Below are positions 1-9,061 of a DNA stretch of 9,347 nucleotides, one piece after another. The notes beneath the pieces are model-generated. The model made no database searches. It was not told the origin of the DNA and worked only from the letters and a program-made list of their open reading frames with translations. Numbering within the stretch: the stretch's first letter is position 1; each line of letters starts with the position of its first letter. Made by a program: the position numbers and the translations under genes. The DNA comes from Bacillota bacterium (GTDB lineage Bacteria > Bacillota > Bacilli > Bacillales_B > DSM-18226), in assembly GCA_021821235.1 (NCBI GenBank), contig JAKACS010000086.1, positions 1 through 9,347 on the forward strand. The letters run 5' to 3'.

Positions 1-1938
<1,938 letters not shown>

Positions 1939-2011
1939 TTAAATTAATTGGATCGATCTGGAAGATACCGCATCGTTCATTTCGCAAAAAACGAAAGAAT
2001 TGAATGAAAAC

Positions 2012-2037
2012 AAAAAAGGCTCTGTTTGCACAGAACC
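2012..2037 (-). terminator. intrinsic terminator of the thiC leader
   Basis: Read on the minus strand, GGTTCTGT and ACAGAGCC form an 8-bp stem (one G-T pair) around a GCAA loop and are followed by six Ts. It sits between the TPP aptamer and thiC, about 85 bases before the start codon, and is the expected off-state of the riboswitch. Its 5' arm overlaps the sequence that can pair with the aptamer. Confidence 0.88.
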
Positions 2038-2097
2038 TGAGTTATCATCAAAAAAGTAGCAGCTTGCTGCAATAAATAACAGTCATTGCTTTAGTTA

Positions 2098-2196
2098 CTA
2101 CTTCCCTACGCTGGTATCATCCAGATCAGGTTCAAAGGGTCAAAGAATGTAGTGCCTTCTTTTCTCAGTCCGAGCATTTACGGACTCCCCTAGTAG
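2098..2196 (-). promoter_or_regulatory. TPP riboswitch aptamer (THI box) of thiC
   Basis: On the minus strand the conserved TPP aptamer elements appear in order. P1 is closed by CTACT and AGTAG. Then come GGGGAGTCC, a GTCCG/CGGAC hairpin ending in CTGAGA, GACCC, GAACCTGATCTGG, a short hairpin and CCAGCGTAGGGAA. These match the THI-box consensus that binds the pyrimidine and pyrophosphate of TPP. It lies upstream of thiC and of an intrinsic terminator, so regulation is most likely premature transcription termination when TPP is bound. The aptamer core strand GAACCTGA (2126-2133) can instead pair with TCAGGTTC (2033-2040) in the terminator arm. Confidence 0.96.
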
Positions 2197-2227
2197 AAAG
2201 ATAGAATCGTGATTTTGTTCTTTATTT

Positions 2228-2236
2228 AAAATACCA
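2228..2236 (-). promoter_or_regulatory. putative extended -10 promoter for thiC
   Basis: Minus-strand TGGTATTTT fits an extended -10 (TGn then TATTTT, four of six matches to TATAAT). It lies roughly 25-30 bases upstream of the riboswitch, which suits a start just before the aptamer. The -35 region is only T-rich, so this is a tentative call from position and the TG motif. Confidence 0.35.
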
Positions 2237-2297
2237 TACTTTTCAAAAAAATAAAAGGATTTCGTATCAGCGAATGATCGTTAAAAAATCAAAGCTA

Positions 2298-2326
2298 GAA
2301 TAGAGAAACAGTTTGGAGCCATACTA
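2298..2326 (+). promoter_or_regulatory. sigma-G/sigma-F-type forespore promoter of sspH
   Basis: GAATA (2298-2302), a 17-base spacer and CATACTA (2320-2326) match the known forespore consensus (GnATA, about 17, CATnnTA). The predicted start lies near 2333, giving a leader of about 20 bases before sspH, which has AAGGAGG. Position, spacing and downstream product all agree. Sigma-G and sigma-F sites are too alike for the sequence to decide between them. Confidence 0.85.
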
Positions 2327-2355
2327 GTGATTGACAATAAAAAGGAGGAAAGAAA

Positions 2356-2538
2356 ATGGATAAAAATCGGGCAAAACAGATTGTGGACTCCCCACATACA
2401 ATAAAAGTAATGTATGAAGGAGAATCCATTTACATTCAGCATGTAAACGAAGACAATACAGCAAGGATTTATCCACTCGATCATCCTGACAAAGAACAAA
2501 ACGTACCTGTTAGCCGTTTGGTTGAGCAAGGCAGTTAA
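2356..2538 (+). CDS. sspH: small acid-soluble spore protein, H type
   Basis: This 60-residue protein resembles the H-type minor small acid-soluble spore proteins of Bacillus: an N-terminal NRAKQIVDSP segment, a central YIQHV and then TARIYPL, in a small hydrophilic protein without Cys or membrane segments. H-type proteins are made in the forespore and kept in the spore core; they differ from the DNA-coating alpha/beta type, and their precise role is not well settled. The start is ATG at 2356 with AAGGAGG and a 7-base spacer. It has its own forespore promoter and terminator, so it appears monocistronic, convergent with tyrS. A longer antisense frame over it has no ribosome binding site or family likeness and is not a gene. 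The gene is strong evidence that the organism makes endospores. Confidence 0.93.
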   Translation: MDKNRAKQIVDSPHTIKVMYEGESIYIQHVNEDNTARIYPLDHPDKEQNVPVSRLVEQGS

Positions 2539-2577
2539 AGCGGCATTGTAGCTAGCAACCGCATTTTAGCAGTAAGT

Positions 2578-2610
2578 GGCGAAGATGGATAATTCCTTCT
2601 TCGCCTTTTT
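2578..2610 (+). terminator. intrinsic terminator of sspH
   Basis: GGCGAAG pairs with CTTCGCC; the stem continues inward with an A-T pair, a T-T mismatch and GGA/TCC around a TAAT loop, and is followed by TTTTT. It lies 40 bases after the sspH stop. On the minus strand the same hairpin lacks a following T run, so it is best assigned to sspH only. Confidence 0.85.
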
Positions 2611-2635
2611 CTAATGCTTGCCGATTTTAGAAAAA
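2606..2635. repeat. AT-rich inverted repeat between sspH and tyrS
   Basis: TTTTTCTAA (2606-2614) and TTAGAAAAA (2627-2635) form a perfect 9-bp inverted repeat with a 12-base loop. The left arm includes the T-tract of the sspH terminator. It lies just after the tyrS stop on the minus strand and may help end the tyrS transcript, for which no classical terminator is visible, but the stem is weak. Confidence 0.45.
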
Positions 2636-2649
2636 ACGGATGCTAACTA

Positions 2650-3912
<1,263 letters not shown>

Positions 3913-3925
3913 TCACACTCCAGTC

Positions 3926-3961
3926 AAAAATAAAACGCCCCTGCAACAGTATGCAGGGACG
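3926..3961 (-). terminator. T-box-controlled intrinsic terminator before tyrS
   Basis: On the minus strand CGTCCCTGCA and TGCAGGGGCG form a 10-bp stem (one G-T pair) with loop TACTGT, followed by TTTTATTTTT. Its 5' arm contains the CCC that the T-box antiterminator captures, so the two structures exclude each other. Confidence 0.93.
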
Positions 3962-4168
3962 CTAAAAACGCGCGGTACCACCCGGCTTGAGGAAAACTCC
4001 TCCACCTTCAAAAAATAACGGTTATAACCGTTCACCGCTACTCTTATATTCACGGCGAAAGCTCCAGGACGTAATTCGTTCTTCTATTTGTACCAGCTTT
4101 CACCAGCCGCCGGCTCTCTAACAACAGGGACAGAAGAACTACTGTTTATCATATTTGTAACTACCCTG
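3926..4168 (-). promoter_or_regulatory. tyrosine T-box leader of tyrS
   Basis: The minus strand holds the T-box sequence AAGCCGGGTGGTACCGCG (3971-3988). The antiterminator can be drawn: GGG (3981-3983) with CCC (3956-3958), a 7-base bulge UGGUACC, then GCGC with GCGU around a GUUUUUA loop. The bulge UGGU fits the ACCA end of tRNA-Tyr. In stem I, GTTCTTCT (4132-4139) pairs with AGAAGAAC (4078-4085), flanked by AGTA and GAA as in the loop E of the specifier region. The specifier is TAC at 4071-4073, a tyrosine codon. Uncharged tRNA-Tyr should favour antitermination and tyrS expression. The 5' limit is uncertain because no good promoter is resolved; I set it at CAGGG (4164-4168), which can pair with TCCTG just after the specifier. 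Confidence 0.93.
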
Positions 4169-4230
4169 TCAAATAAGACAGCAAAGTTTCAGAAAAATGC
4201 AGAAAGATGTCAAATTTTCTGTTTCGGGTA

Positions 4231-4239
4231 TGCTATAAT
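4231..4239 (+). promoter_or_regulatory. extended -10 promoter of the PBP gene
   Basis: TGCTATAAT is a perfect extended -10 element for the housekeeping sigma factor. The region about 17 bases upstream is AT-rich without a good -35, which extended -10 promoters tolerate. The predicted start near 4246 leaves only a few bases before the Shine-Dalgarno sequence and so places the PBP start codon at about 4264-4270. Confidence 0.7.
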
Positions 4240-4251
4240 GATGATAATTTT

Positions 4252-4260
4252 AGGGGGTGA
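4252..4260 (+). promoter_or_regulatory. Shine-Dalgarno of the PBP gene, deciding its start
   Basis: AGGGGGTGA differs from the ideal AGGAGGTGA by one base. The only in-frame codons at a workable distance are ATA at 4264 (6 bases after GGGGG) and ATC at 4267 (9 bases). An ATG at 4260 overlaps this element, is only two bases from GGGGG, and is in the wrong frame. Confidence 0.6.
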
Positions 4261-4263
4261 TGC

Positions 4264-7011
4264 ATAATCGAGACAATACAATTATGGGTAAAAAAAGCAA
4301 GATCGGCTTTAAGTCGGCTGGACAGAAATAAAATAGGGAAAAATGCTCGAATTACGTATCAGGTCGCTTGGAATCTTATTCTTCTTTTACTTATTGTCCT
4401 TATTCTCGGCGGTTCTTTTGCCACGGGCGTCGGCGCTGGATACTTTGCTTCCCTCGTTCAAGATGAACCGATCCACTCTTATGAAAGCATGAAAAAAGAT
4501 ATTTATAATTATACCGAAACATCTGATTTGTATTTTGCCGATAACGCTTATTTAGGAAAGCTCCGATCTGACCTTGAACGGGAAGAAGTAAAGCTTGATC
4601 AAGTGTCCGGTGATTTGATTCATGCAATTGTCGCCACAGAAGATGAATATTTTTATCAGCACAATGGGGTTGTTCCCAAATCAATTTTCAGAGCGGTTAT
4701 ACAAGAGGTAACCAATTCTTCTGTCCAATCAGGCGGCAGTACACTTACACAGCAATTAATTAAAAATCAAATTTTATCAAATGAAGTGTCCTTTCAGCGG
4801 AAAGCAAATGAAATTCTGCTTGCCCTCCGGCTTGAGAAATTTTTTAGCAAACAGCAAATTCTCGAAGCGTATTTAAACGTATCAACCTTTGGAAGAAATG
4901 CCTCGGGCAGAAACATTGCCGGCGTACAAGCGGCAGCAAAAGGGATTTTTGGCAAAAATGCAAAAGAGCTTACTTTACCCGAAGCGGCATTTATCGCAGG
5001 ACTGCCGCAAAGCCCATTCGGTTACACACCATTTACACGGGATGGGAAAGTAAAGAACAATCTTAAGCCTGGGATTGATCGAATGAAAACCGTATTAAAA
5101 AGAATGTATGATAGCGGTTACATCAATCAAAAGCAATATGCTGAAGCAGCGGCATACGATATTACAAAAGATTTTGCAAAACCAATCGACAATCCGGTTG
5201 AAAAATATCCATGGCTGACATTCGAAATTGAGAAACGGGCAATCCAAGCTCTTGCCACTGTGCTGGCACAAAAAGACGGCATTTCGGAAAAAACGCTTAT
5301 GACAGATAAAAATTTGCAGAGCAAATACTTGGCGTTCGCCAATCGGGATTTGCGGCAAAAAGGGTACGAAATTCATACAACAATCGATCAAAAGATTTAT
5401 GATGCAATGCAGCAGGCGAAAGATCAGTACAAATCGTACGGGCCTGATAAACCGCAGACGGTAAAGGATCCGGAAACAGGCGAGAATAAGACGATCATGG
5501 AGCCTGTCGAAGTGGGAGCCATGCTGATTGAAAATAAAACGGGGAAAATTCTCAGTTTTGTCGGCGGCAGAGAGTACAACCGGCAGCAATTAAATCATGC
5601 AACAAGCTCGATTAGGCAAAATGGCTCAACGATGAAGCCGCTGCTCGTCTATGCTCCGGCCTTTGAACTCGGCAAAGCCTCTCCGGGATCCGTCCTTCCT
5701 GATGTTGCTTTAAAACTGAACCCAGGAACTCCGAACAGCCCTTGGCCACATAATTATGATAAACGATACAGCGGGTTGGTTTCGGCAAGGTATGCATTAA
5801 CAAAATCATACAATGTCCCGGCAGTCAAGCTGTACAAAGAAATTATCGATCAATCTCCGGCAAAATACTTGGAGAAAATGGGTTTCACCTCCCTTGCGAA
5901 AGATGATTTTACCAATCTGGCAGCAGGGATCGGCTCAATCAAAAACGGAGTTACTGTTGAAGAAAATACAAACGCCTTTACGACATTTGCCAACGGCGGA
6001 AAATTTGTCGATGCCTATTTAATCGATAAAATTGTTGATAAACAAGGAAATGTCGTTTACCAGCATAAGGTGAAACCAGTTGATGTTTTCAGTCCGCAAA
6101 CGGCTTTTTTAACCCTTGATATGATGCGGGATGTTGTCAAAAAAGGCACAGCAGCTGGAATTAATTCCAAATTAAACTTTCAAAGTGACTGGGCCGGAAA
6201 AACGGGTACAGGGACAGACTATATTGACTCTTGGTTTGTTGCCACAAATCCAAACGTGACCTTTGGGATTTGGACAGGCTACGATACGCCAAAATCATTG
6301 CAAGCACCTGGCAAATTAACATACAGCCAGCGAAATAATAATCTTTGGGCAGCGCTGATCAACTCCGCCTATGCAGTCAAGCCGGCTGTGATCGCACCGA
6401 AAGAGCAGTTTAAAATACCGGATGGAATCATAAAAAAATCCTATTGTGCTGTATCCGGACTGCTTCCTTCAGAAGCCTGCTCAAGTGCCGGCCTGGTCAG
6501 AAGCGACTATTTTAACGTGAAGTTTGCACCAACAAAGATAGATGACAGTTTAATCAATGGAAAATATGTCGAAATAAGCGGTAAAAAATACGTAGCGAAC
6601 AGCTCTACTCCAGAAGATTTTGCACAACAGGGGGTCATCCTCAATCTTGATTTTATAAAAAGGCTTATTGGATCTGATTTCAACGATTACAGTCAACTGA
6701 TACCAAAACGTAGCGGATGGGAAAAAGTGCTTGTTCCTGATGCAGAGCTGAAAGAAAATGGGAAAATTCCCGACCCCGTCAGATTGACCTCGACCGGAAC
6801 GGCCATCACTTGGTCTGTAGCTGCCGAACCTGATATTATCGGCTATCGGGTGTACCGAACAGGGATCGTACCGGCGAAAATCGCCAGCATTAAAAGCGGA
6901 TCCGTGCTCTCGTATCCTGCTGCAGAAGGAGACTACTATGTGACAGCAGTCGATATTTCCGGCAATGAATCAGCACCATCGAATATCGTTCAAATCGGCA
7001 TCGCTCCGTAA
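4264..7011 (+). CDS. class A penicillin-binding protein with C-terminal FN3 domain
   Basis: A bifunctional peptidoglycan synthase: the GT51 domain polymerises lipid II and the transpeptidase domain crosslinks stem peptides outside the membrane. From ATA at 4264 it has 915 residues: a basic cytoplasmic tail, a membrane anchor at about 34-62, GT51 with E126 in EDEYFYQH, then GGSTLTQQL and LEAYLN, and the transpeptidase with S455 (STMK), S515-Y-N517 and K646-T-G. A spacer with two Cys follows, then a fibronectin type III domain over about the last 80 residues (ITWSV, GYRVYR, DYYVTAVD). All catalytic motifs are intact. The start is the odd part: ATG at 4489 would remove the anchor and has no good ribosome site, yet from the stop at 4258 to 4489 the frame contains no ATG, GTG or TTG. 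ATA (4264) or ATC (4267) fits the Shine-Dalgarno. Alternatively a frameshift in seven As (4290-4296) would join ATG 4260 or 4284. The gene shares no operon; it is divergent from tyrS and convergent with acsA. Confidence 0.9.
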   Translation: MIETIQLWVKKARSALSRLDRNKIGKNARITYQVAWNLILLLLIVLILGGSFATGVGAGYFASLVQDEPIHSYESMKKDIYNYTETSDLYFADNAYLGKLRSDLEREEVKLDQVSGDLIHAIVATEDEYFYQHNGVVPKSIFRAVIQEVTNSSVQSGGSTLTQQLIKNQILSNEVSFQRKANEILLALRLEKFFSKQQILEAYLNVSTFGRNASGRNIAGVQAAAKGIFGKNAKELTLPEAAFIAGLPQSPFGYTPFTRDGKVKNNLKPGIDRMKTVLKRMYDSGYINQKQYAEAAAYDITKDFAKPIDNPVEKYPWLTFEIEKRAIQALATVLAQKDGISEKTLMTDKNLQSKYLAFANRDLRQKGYEIHTTIDQKIYDAMQQAKDQYKSYGPDKPQTVKDPETGENKTIMEPVEVGAMLIENKTGKILSFVGGREYNRQQLNHATSSIRQNGSTMKPLLVYAPAFELGKASPGSVLPDVALKLNPGTPNSPWPHNYDKRYSGLVSARYALTKSYNVPAVKLYKEIIDQSPAKYLEKMGFTSLAKDDFTNLAAGIGSIKNGVTVEENTNAFTTFANGGKFVDAYLIDKIVDKQGNVVYQHKVKPVDVFSPQTAFLTLDMMRDVVKKGTAAGINSKLNFQSDWAGKTGTGTDYIDSWFVATNPNVTFGIWTGYDTPKSLQAPGKLTYSQRNNNLWAALINSAYAVKPAVIAPKEQFKIPDGIIKKSYCAVSGLLPSEACSSAGLVRSDYFNVKFAPTKIDDSLINGKYVEISGKKYVANSSTPEDFAQQGVILNLDFIKRLIGSDFNDYSQLIPKRSGWEKVLVPDAELKENGKIPDPVRLTSTGTAITWSVAAEPDIIGYRVYRTGIVPAKIASIKSGSVLSYPAAEGDYYVTAVDISGNESAPSNIVQIGIAP

Positions 7012-7082
7012 AAAGAACTTCAAACGGTGGGATTTTTCTCCACTTTCACTATTTGTTAGTCCTATTTGCGGTATAAATGCAC

Positions 7083-7117
7083 AAAACAAAAAGACCGGCA
7101 ACGGTCTTTTTGTTTTT
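7083..7117. terminator. bidirectional terminator between the PBP gene and acsA
   Basis: AAAACAAAAAGACCG (7083-7097) and CGGTCTTTTTGTTTT (7102-7116) form a perfect 15-bp stem with loop GCAA. Each strand reads a GC core followed by a T-rich arm, so the one hairpin can end both the PBP transcript on the plus strand and the acsA transcript on the minus strand; acsA stops 8 bases away. Confidence 0.92.
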
Positions 7118-7124
7118 CCCCAAT

Positions 7125-8843
7125 TTAATCTTCCATTGTCGACAAATCGCCAGTCGGCAGGTCTAGTTCCCATGCTTTTAATACCCTTCTCATAATTTTC
7201 CCGCTTCGAGTTTTCGGAAGCTTATCACGGAAGTCAATTTCCCTTGGAGCAGCATGGGCAGCTAAGCCCTTTTTCACAAACTGTCTGATGTCTTCTTTCA
7301 GCTCATCAGAAGGCTCGTAGCCATCCCTTAAGGCGACAAACGCTTTAATGATTTCACCGCGAACCGGATCCGGCTTTCCAATTACACCAGCTTCGGCAAC
7401 TGCTGGATGTTCGACGAGCTTGCTTTCTACCTCAAACGGGCCTACCCGCTCACCAGAAGTCATGATCACATCATCAATCCGACCTTGAAACCAGAAATAG
7501 CCGTCTTCATCCATATAAGCTGAATCGCCCGATACATACCAGCCACCCGGCATAAAATAGGACTCATATTTTTCTTTATTGTTCCAAATCGTGTACATCA
7601 TTGACGGCCAGCCTTTGTTAATGGCCAAATTGCCCATCCGATATGGCGGCAACTCATTTCCTTGATCATCGACAATAGCTGCTTCAATCCCCGGGAGAGG
7701 CTTGCCCATTGATCCAGGTTTAATCGTCATGCACGGGTAGTTGCAAATTAATTGGGCGCCTGTTTCCGTCATCCACCATGTGTCGTGAATTCTCAAGTTA
7801 AAGACTTTCATCCCCCACTTGACCACTTCAGGATTGAGAGGCTCGCCAACGCTCAAAATATGGCGCAAACAGCTTAAATCGTATTTTTTGACAACCTCAT
7901 CCCCGGCACCCATCAGCATCCGAAAGGCAGTCGGCGCGCTGTACCAGACGGTGACGCCGAAATCTTCAATCATTTTATACCAAATATCCGGACTGAAGCG
8001 TCCGCCGACAATCACATTTGATGTGCCTGTCAACCATGGGCCGAAAATTCCGTATGATGTTCCTGTCACCCATCCAGGATCAGCTGTGCACCAATAAACA
8101 TCTTCTTCTTTTAAATCAAGCACCCATTTTGCTGTTTGATAATGCTGAATCATCGCATTATGTACATGCAAAACGCCTTTTGGCTTTCCTGTTGAACCGG
8201 ATGTATAGTGTAAAATCAGCCCATCATTGCGATCGACCCATTCAATTTCCAACTCCTTGCTCGCCGTTGCAAATTTGTTCAAAAAGTCAACCATCTGCTC
8301 ATTCTCTTGCACATTTTTCCCCACAACAAAGATGGTCTTTAACGACGGAAGTTCAGCAACGGGAATGCGTTCAAGTAATTCTGATGTAGTTACGAGCACC
8401 TTTGCCTCGCTGTCTTGCAGTCTGTCTTTAACGGCTCCTTCCATGAATGCTTCGAATAAAGGCCCGACAATAGCTCCAAGCTTAATTGCCCCCAATACCG
8501 TGAAATAAAGTTCTGGTGAACGTGGCATAAAGATGAAGACGCGGTCCCCTTTTTCCACATCTCCATATGTTTTCAACACATTCCCTGCTCGGTTTGAAAG
8601 CTCTTTCATTTCTTTGAACGTGTATTTCTCGTTGCGTGAGCCATCGCGATAGTATAAAGCGATTTTATTTTTGCGGAAATTTTCAGCATGGCGGTCAATC
8701 GCTTCATAGGCCAAATTGACAAGACCTGTTTCATGCCAGGAAAATTCTTTTTCCGCATCTTTCCAATCAAATTGTTCGTACGTCTCTTCGTAGTTTACTA
8801 AATTATGCTCCCCTTGCAATACTGGTAAGGCTTCCACTTTCAT
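7125..8843 (-). CDS. acsA: acetyl-CoA synthetase AcsA (acetate-CoA ligase)
   Basis: AcsA makes acetyl-CoA from acetate, ATP and CoA through acetyl-AMP, letting the cell use acetate after glucose is gone. The 572-residue product matches the Bacillus AcsA length. ANL-superfamily motifs are YTSGSTGKPKG (213-223), DTWWMTETG (354-362), VSGD (437-440), GRIDDVI (454-460) and PKTRSGKIMRR with K549, the adenylation lysine that AcuA acetylates in B. subtilis. The start is ATG at 8843, after AAAGGGGGAG with a 7-base spacer from GGGGG. The frame stays open 20 codons further, to an ATG at 8903, but that lies within the promoter and is rejected. A housekeeping promoter precedes it, and acuA diverges upstream. 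CcpA and CodY control is known for B. subtilis acsA; here only a cre near acuA is clear. Confidence 0.97.
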   Translation of the reverse strand: MKVEALPVLQGEHNLVNYEETYEQFDWKDAEKEFSWHETGLVNLAYEAIDRHAENFRKNKIALYYRDGSRNEKYTFKEMKELSNRAGNVLKTYGDVEKGDRVFIFMPRSPELYFTVLGAIKLGAIVGPLFEAFMEGAVKDRLQDSEAKVLVTTSELLERIPVAELPSLKTIFVVGKNVQENEQMVDFLNKFATASKELEIEWVDRNDGLILHYTSGSTGKPKGVLHVHNAMIQHYQTAKWVLDLKEEDVYWCTADPGWVTGTSYGIFGPWLTGTSNVIVGGRFSPDIWYKMIEDFGVTVWYSAPTAFRMLMGAGDEVVKKYDLSCLRHILSVGEPLNPEVVKWGMKVFNLRIHDTWWMTETGAQLICNYPCMTIKPGSMGKPLPGIEAAIVDDQGNELPPYRMGNLAINKGWPSMMYTIWNNKEKYESYFMPGGWYVSGDSAYMDEDGYFWFQGRIDDVIMTSGERVGPFEVESKLVEHPAVAEAGVIGKPDPVRGEIIKAFVALRDGYEPSDELKEDIRQFVKKGLAAHAAPREIDFRDKLPKTRSGKIMRRVLKAWELDLPTGDLSTMED

Positions 8844-8874
8844 TGATACTCCCCCTTTGTTCGTGTTTGATATT

Positions 8875-8903
8875 ATTATAGTATAAATAGAATATATTCT
8901 CAA
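8875..8903 (-). promoter_or_regulatory. sigma-A promoter of acsA
   Basis: On the minus strand TTGAGA (8898-8903), a 17-base spacer and TATAAT (8875-8880) give a near-consensus housekeeping promoter. The predicted start is near 8868, about 25 bases before the acsA start codon, leaving room for its ribosome binding site. Confidence 0.85.
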
Positions 8904-8990
8904 TTTTTAAAATTATCTACCGATCATTTCTTACGAAAACTTTCTTTCAGAAATGTCATAAATCTTTTACAATTCCACCTAAAAAATAAG

Positions 8991-9004
8991 TGAAAACGCT
9001 TTTA
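8991..9004. promoter_or_regulatory. cre box (CcpA operator) at the acuA promoter
   Basis: TGAAAACGCTTTTA matches the palindromic catabolite-responsive element TGAAARCGYTTTCA at all but one position (T for C near the right end). It covers the -35 region of the acuA promoter, a place where bound CcpA would block RNA polymerase. It lies roughly 130 bases upstream of the predicted acsA start. Confidence 0.8.
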
Positions 9005-9026
9005 ACAGAAAGAATTTATGTATAAT
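8998..9026 (+). promoter_or_regulatory. promoter of acuA
   Basis: TATAAT at 9021-9026 is a perfect -10. The -35 position at 17-base spacing (8998-9003, GCTTTT) is poor and falls inside the cre box. The predicted start near 9033 gives a leader of about 30 bases before acuA. Confidence 0.65.
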
Positions 9027-9061
9027 AGAAAGTAATTACGCGATTTTTAGGCGGTGAAGAA

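Noticed and set aside
2281..2529. 82-residue minus-strand frame over sspH
   Set aside because: It is antisense to a well supported gene, rich in Phe/Ser/Ile as expected of a shadow frame, and has no ribosome binding site or known family.
2539..2566. GCGG...CCGC hairpin just after the sspH stop
   Set aside because: The stem is short and bulged, with no clean T-run; the hairpin at 2578-2610 is a far better terminator.
4145..4172. TTGACA (4167-4172) with GATAAA at 16-base spacing as the tyrS promoter
   Set aside because: A start near 4138 would fall inside the stem I strand GTTCTTCT and remove the lower part of the T-box. Another TTGACA at 4208-4213 lacks a good -10, so the tyrS promoter is left open.
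5095..5589. 164-residue minus-strand frame inside the PBP gene
   Set aside because: It lies antisense to the conserved PBP coding sequence, without a ribosome site or recognisable domain.
4489..7011. PBP starting at ATG 4489 (840 residues)
   Set aside because: This start would remove the membrane anchor encoded just upstream in the same frame and has no good Shine-Dalgarno; the promoter and AGGGGGTGA lie over 200 bases earlier.
8844..8903. Longer acsA reading frame starting at ATG 8903 (592 residues)
   Set aside because: The extra 20 codons cover the -10 and -35 of the acsA promoter and lack a ribosome site; ATG 8843 has a strong one and gives the 572-residue Bacillus length.
8936..8950. 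GAAAACTTTCTTTCA as a second cre
   Set aside because: It lacks the central CG and the arms are out of register with the 14-base cre palindrome.
8942..8956. CodY-like site around TTTCAGAAA upstream of acsA
   Set aside because: Only the 9-base core fits; about 10 of 15 positions match the consensus, which is common by chance in AT-rich DNA. Known CodY control of acsA in B. subtilis makes it worth a footprint but not an annotation.
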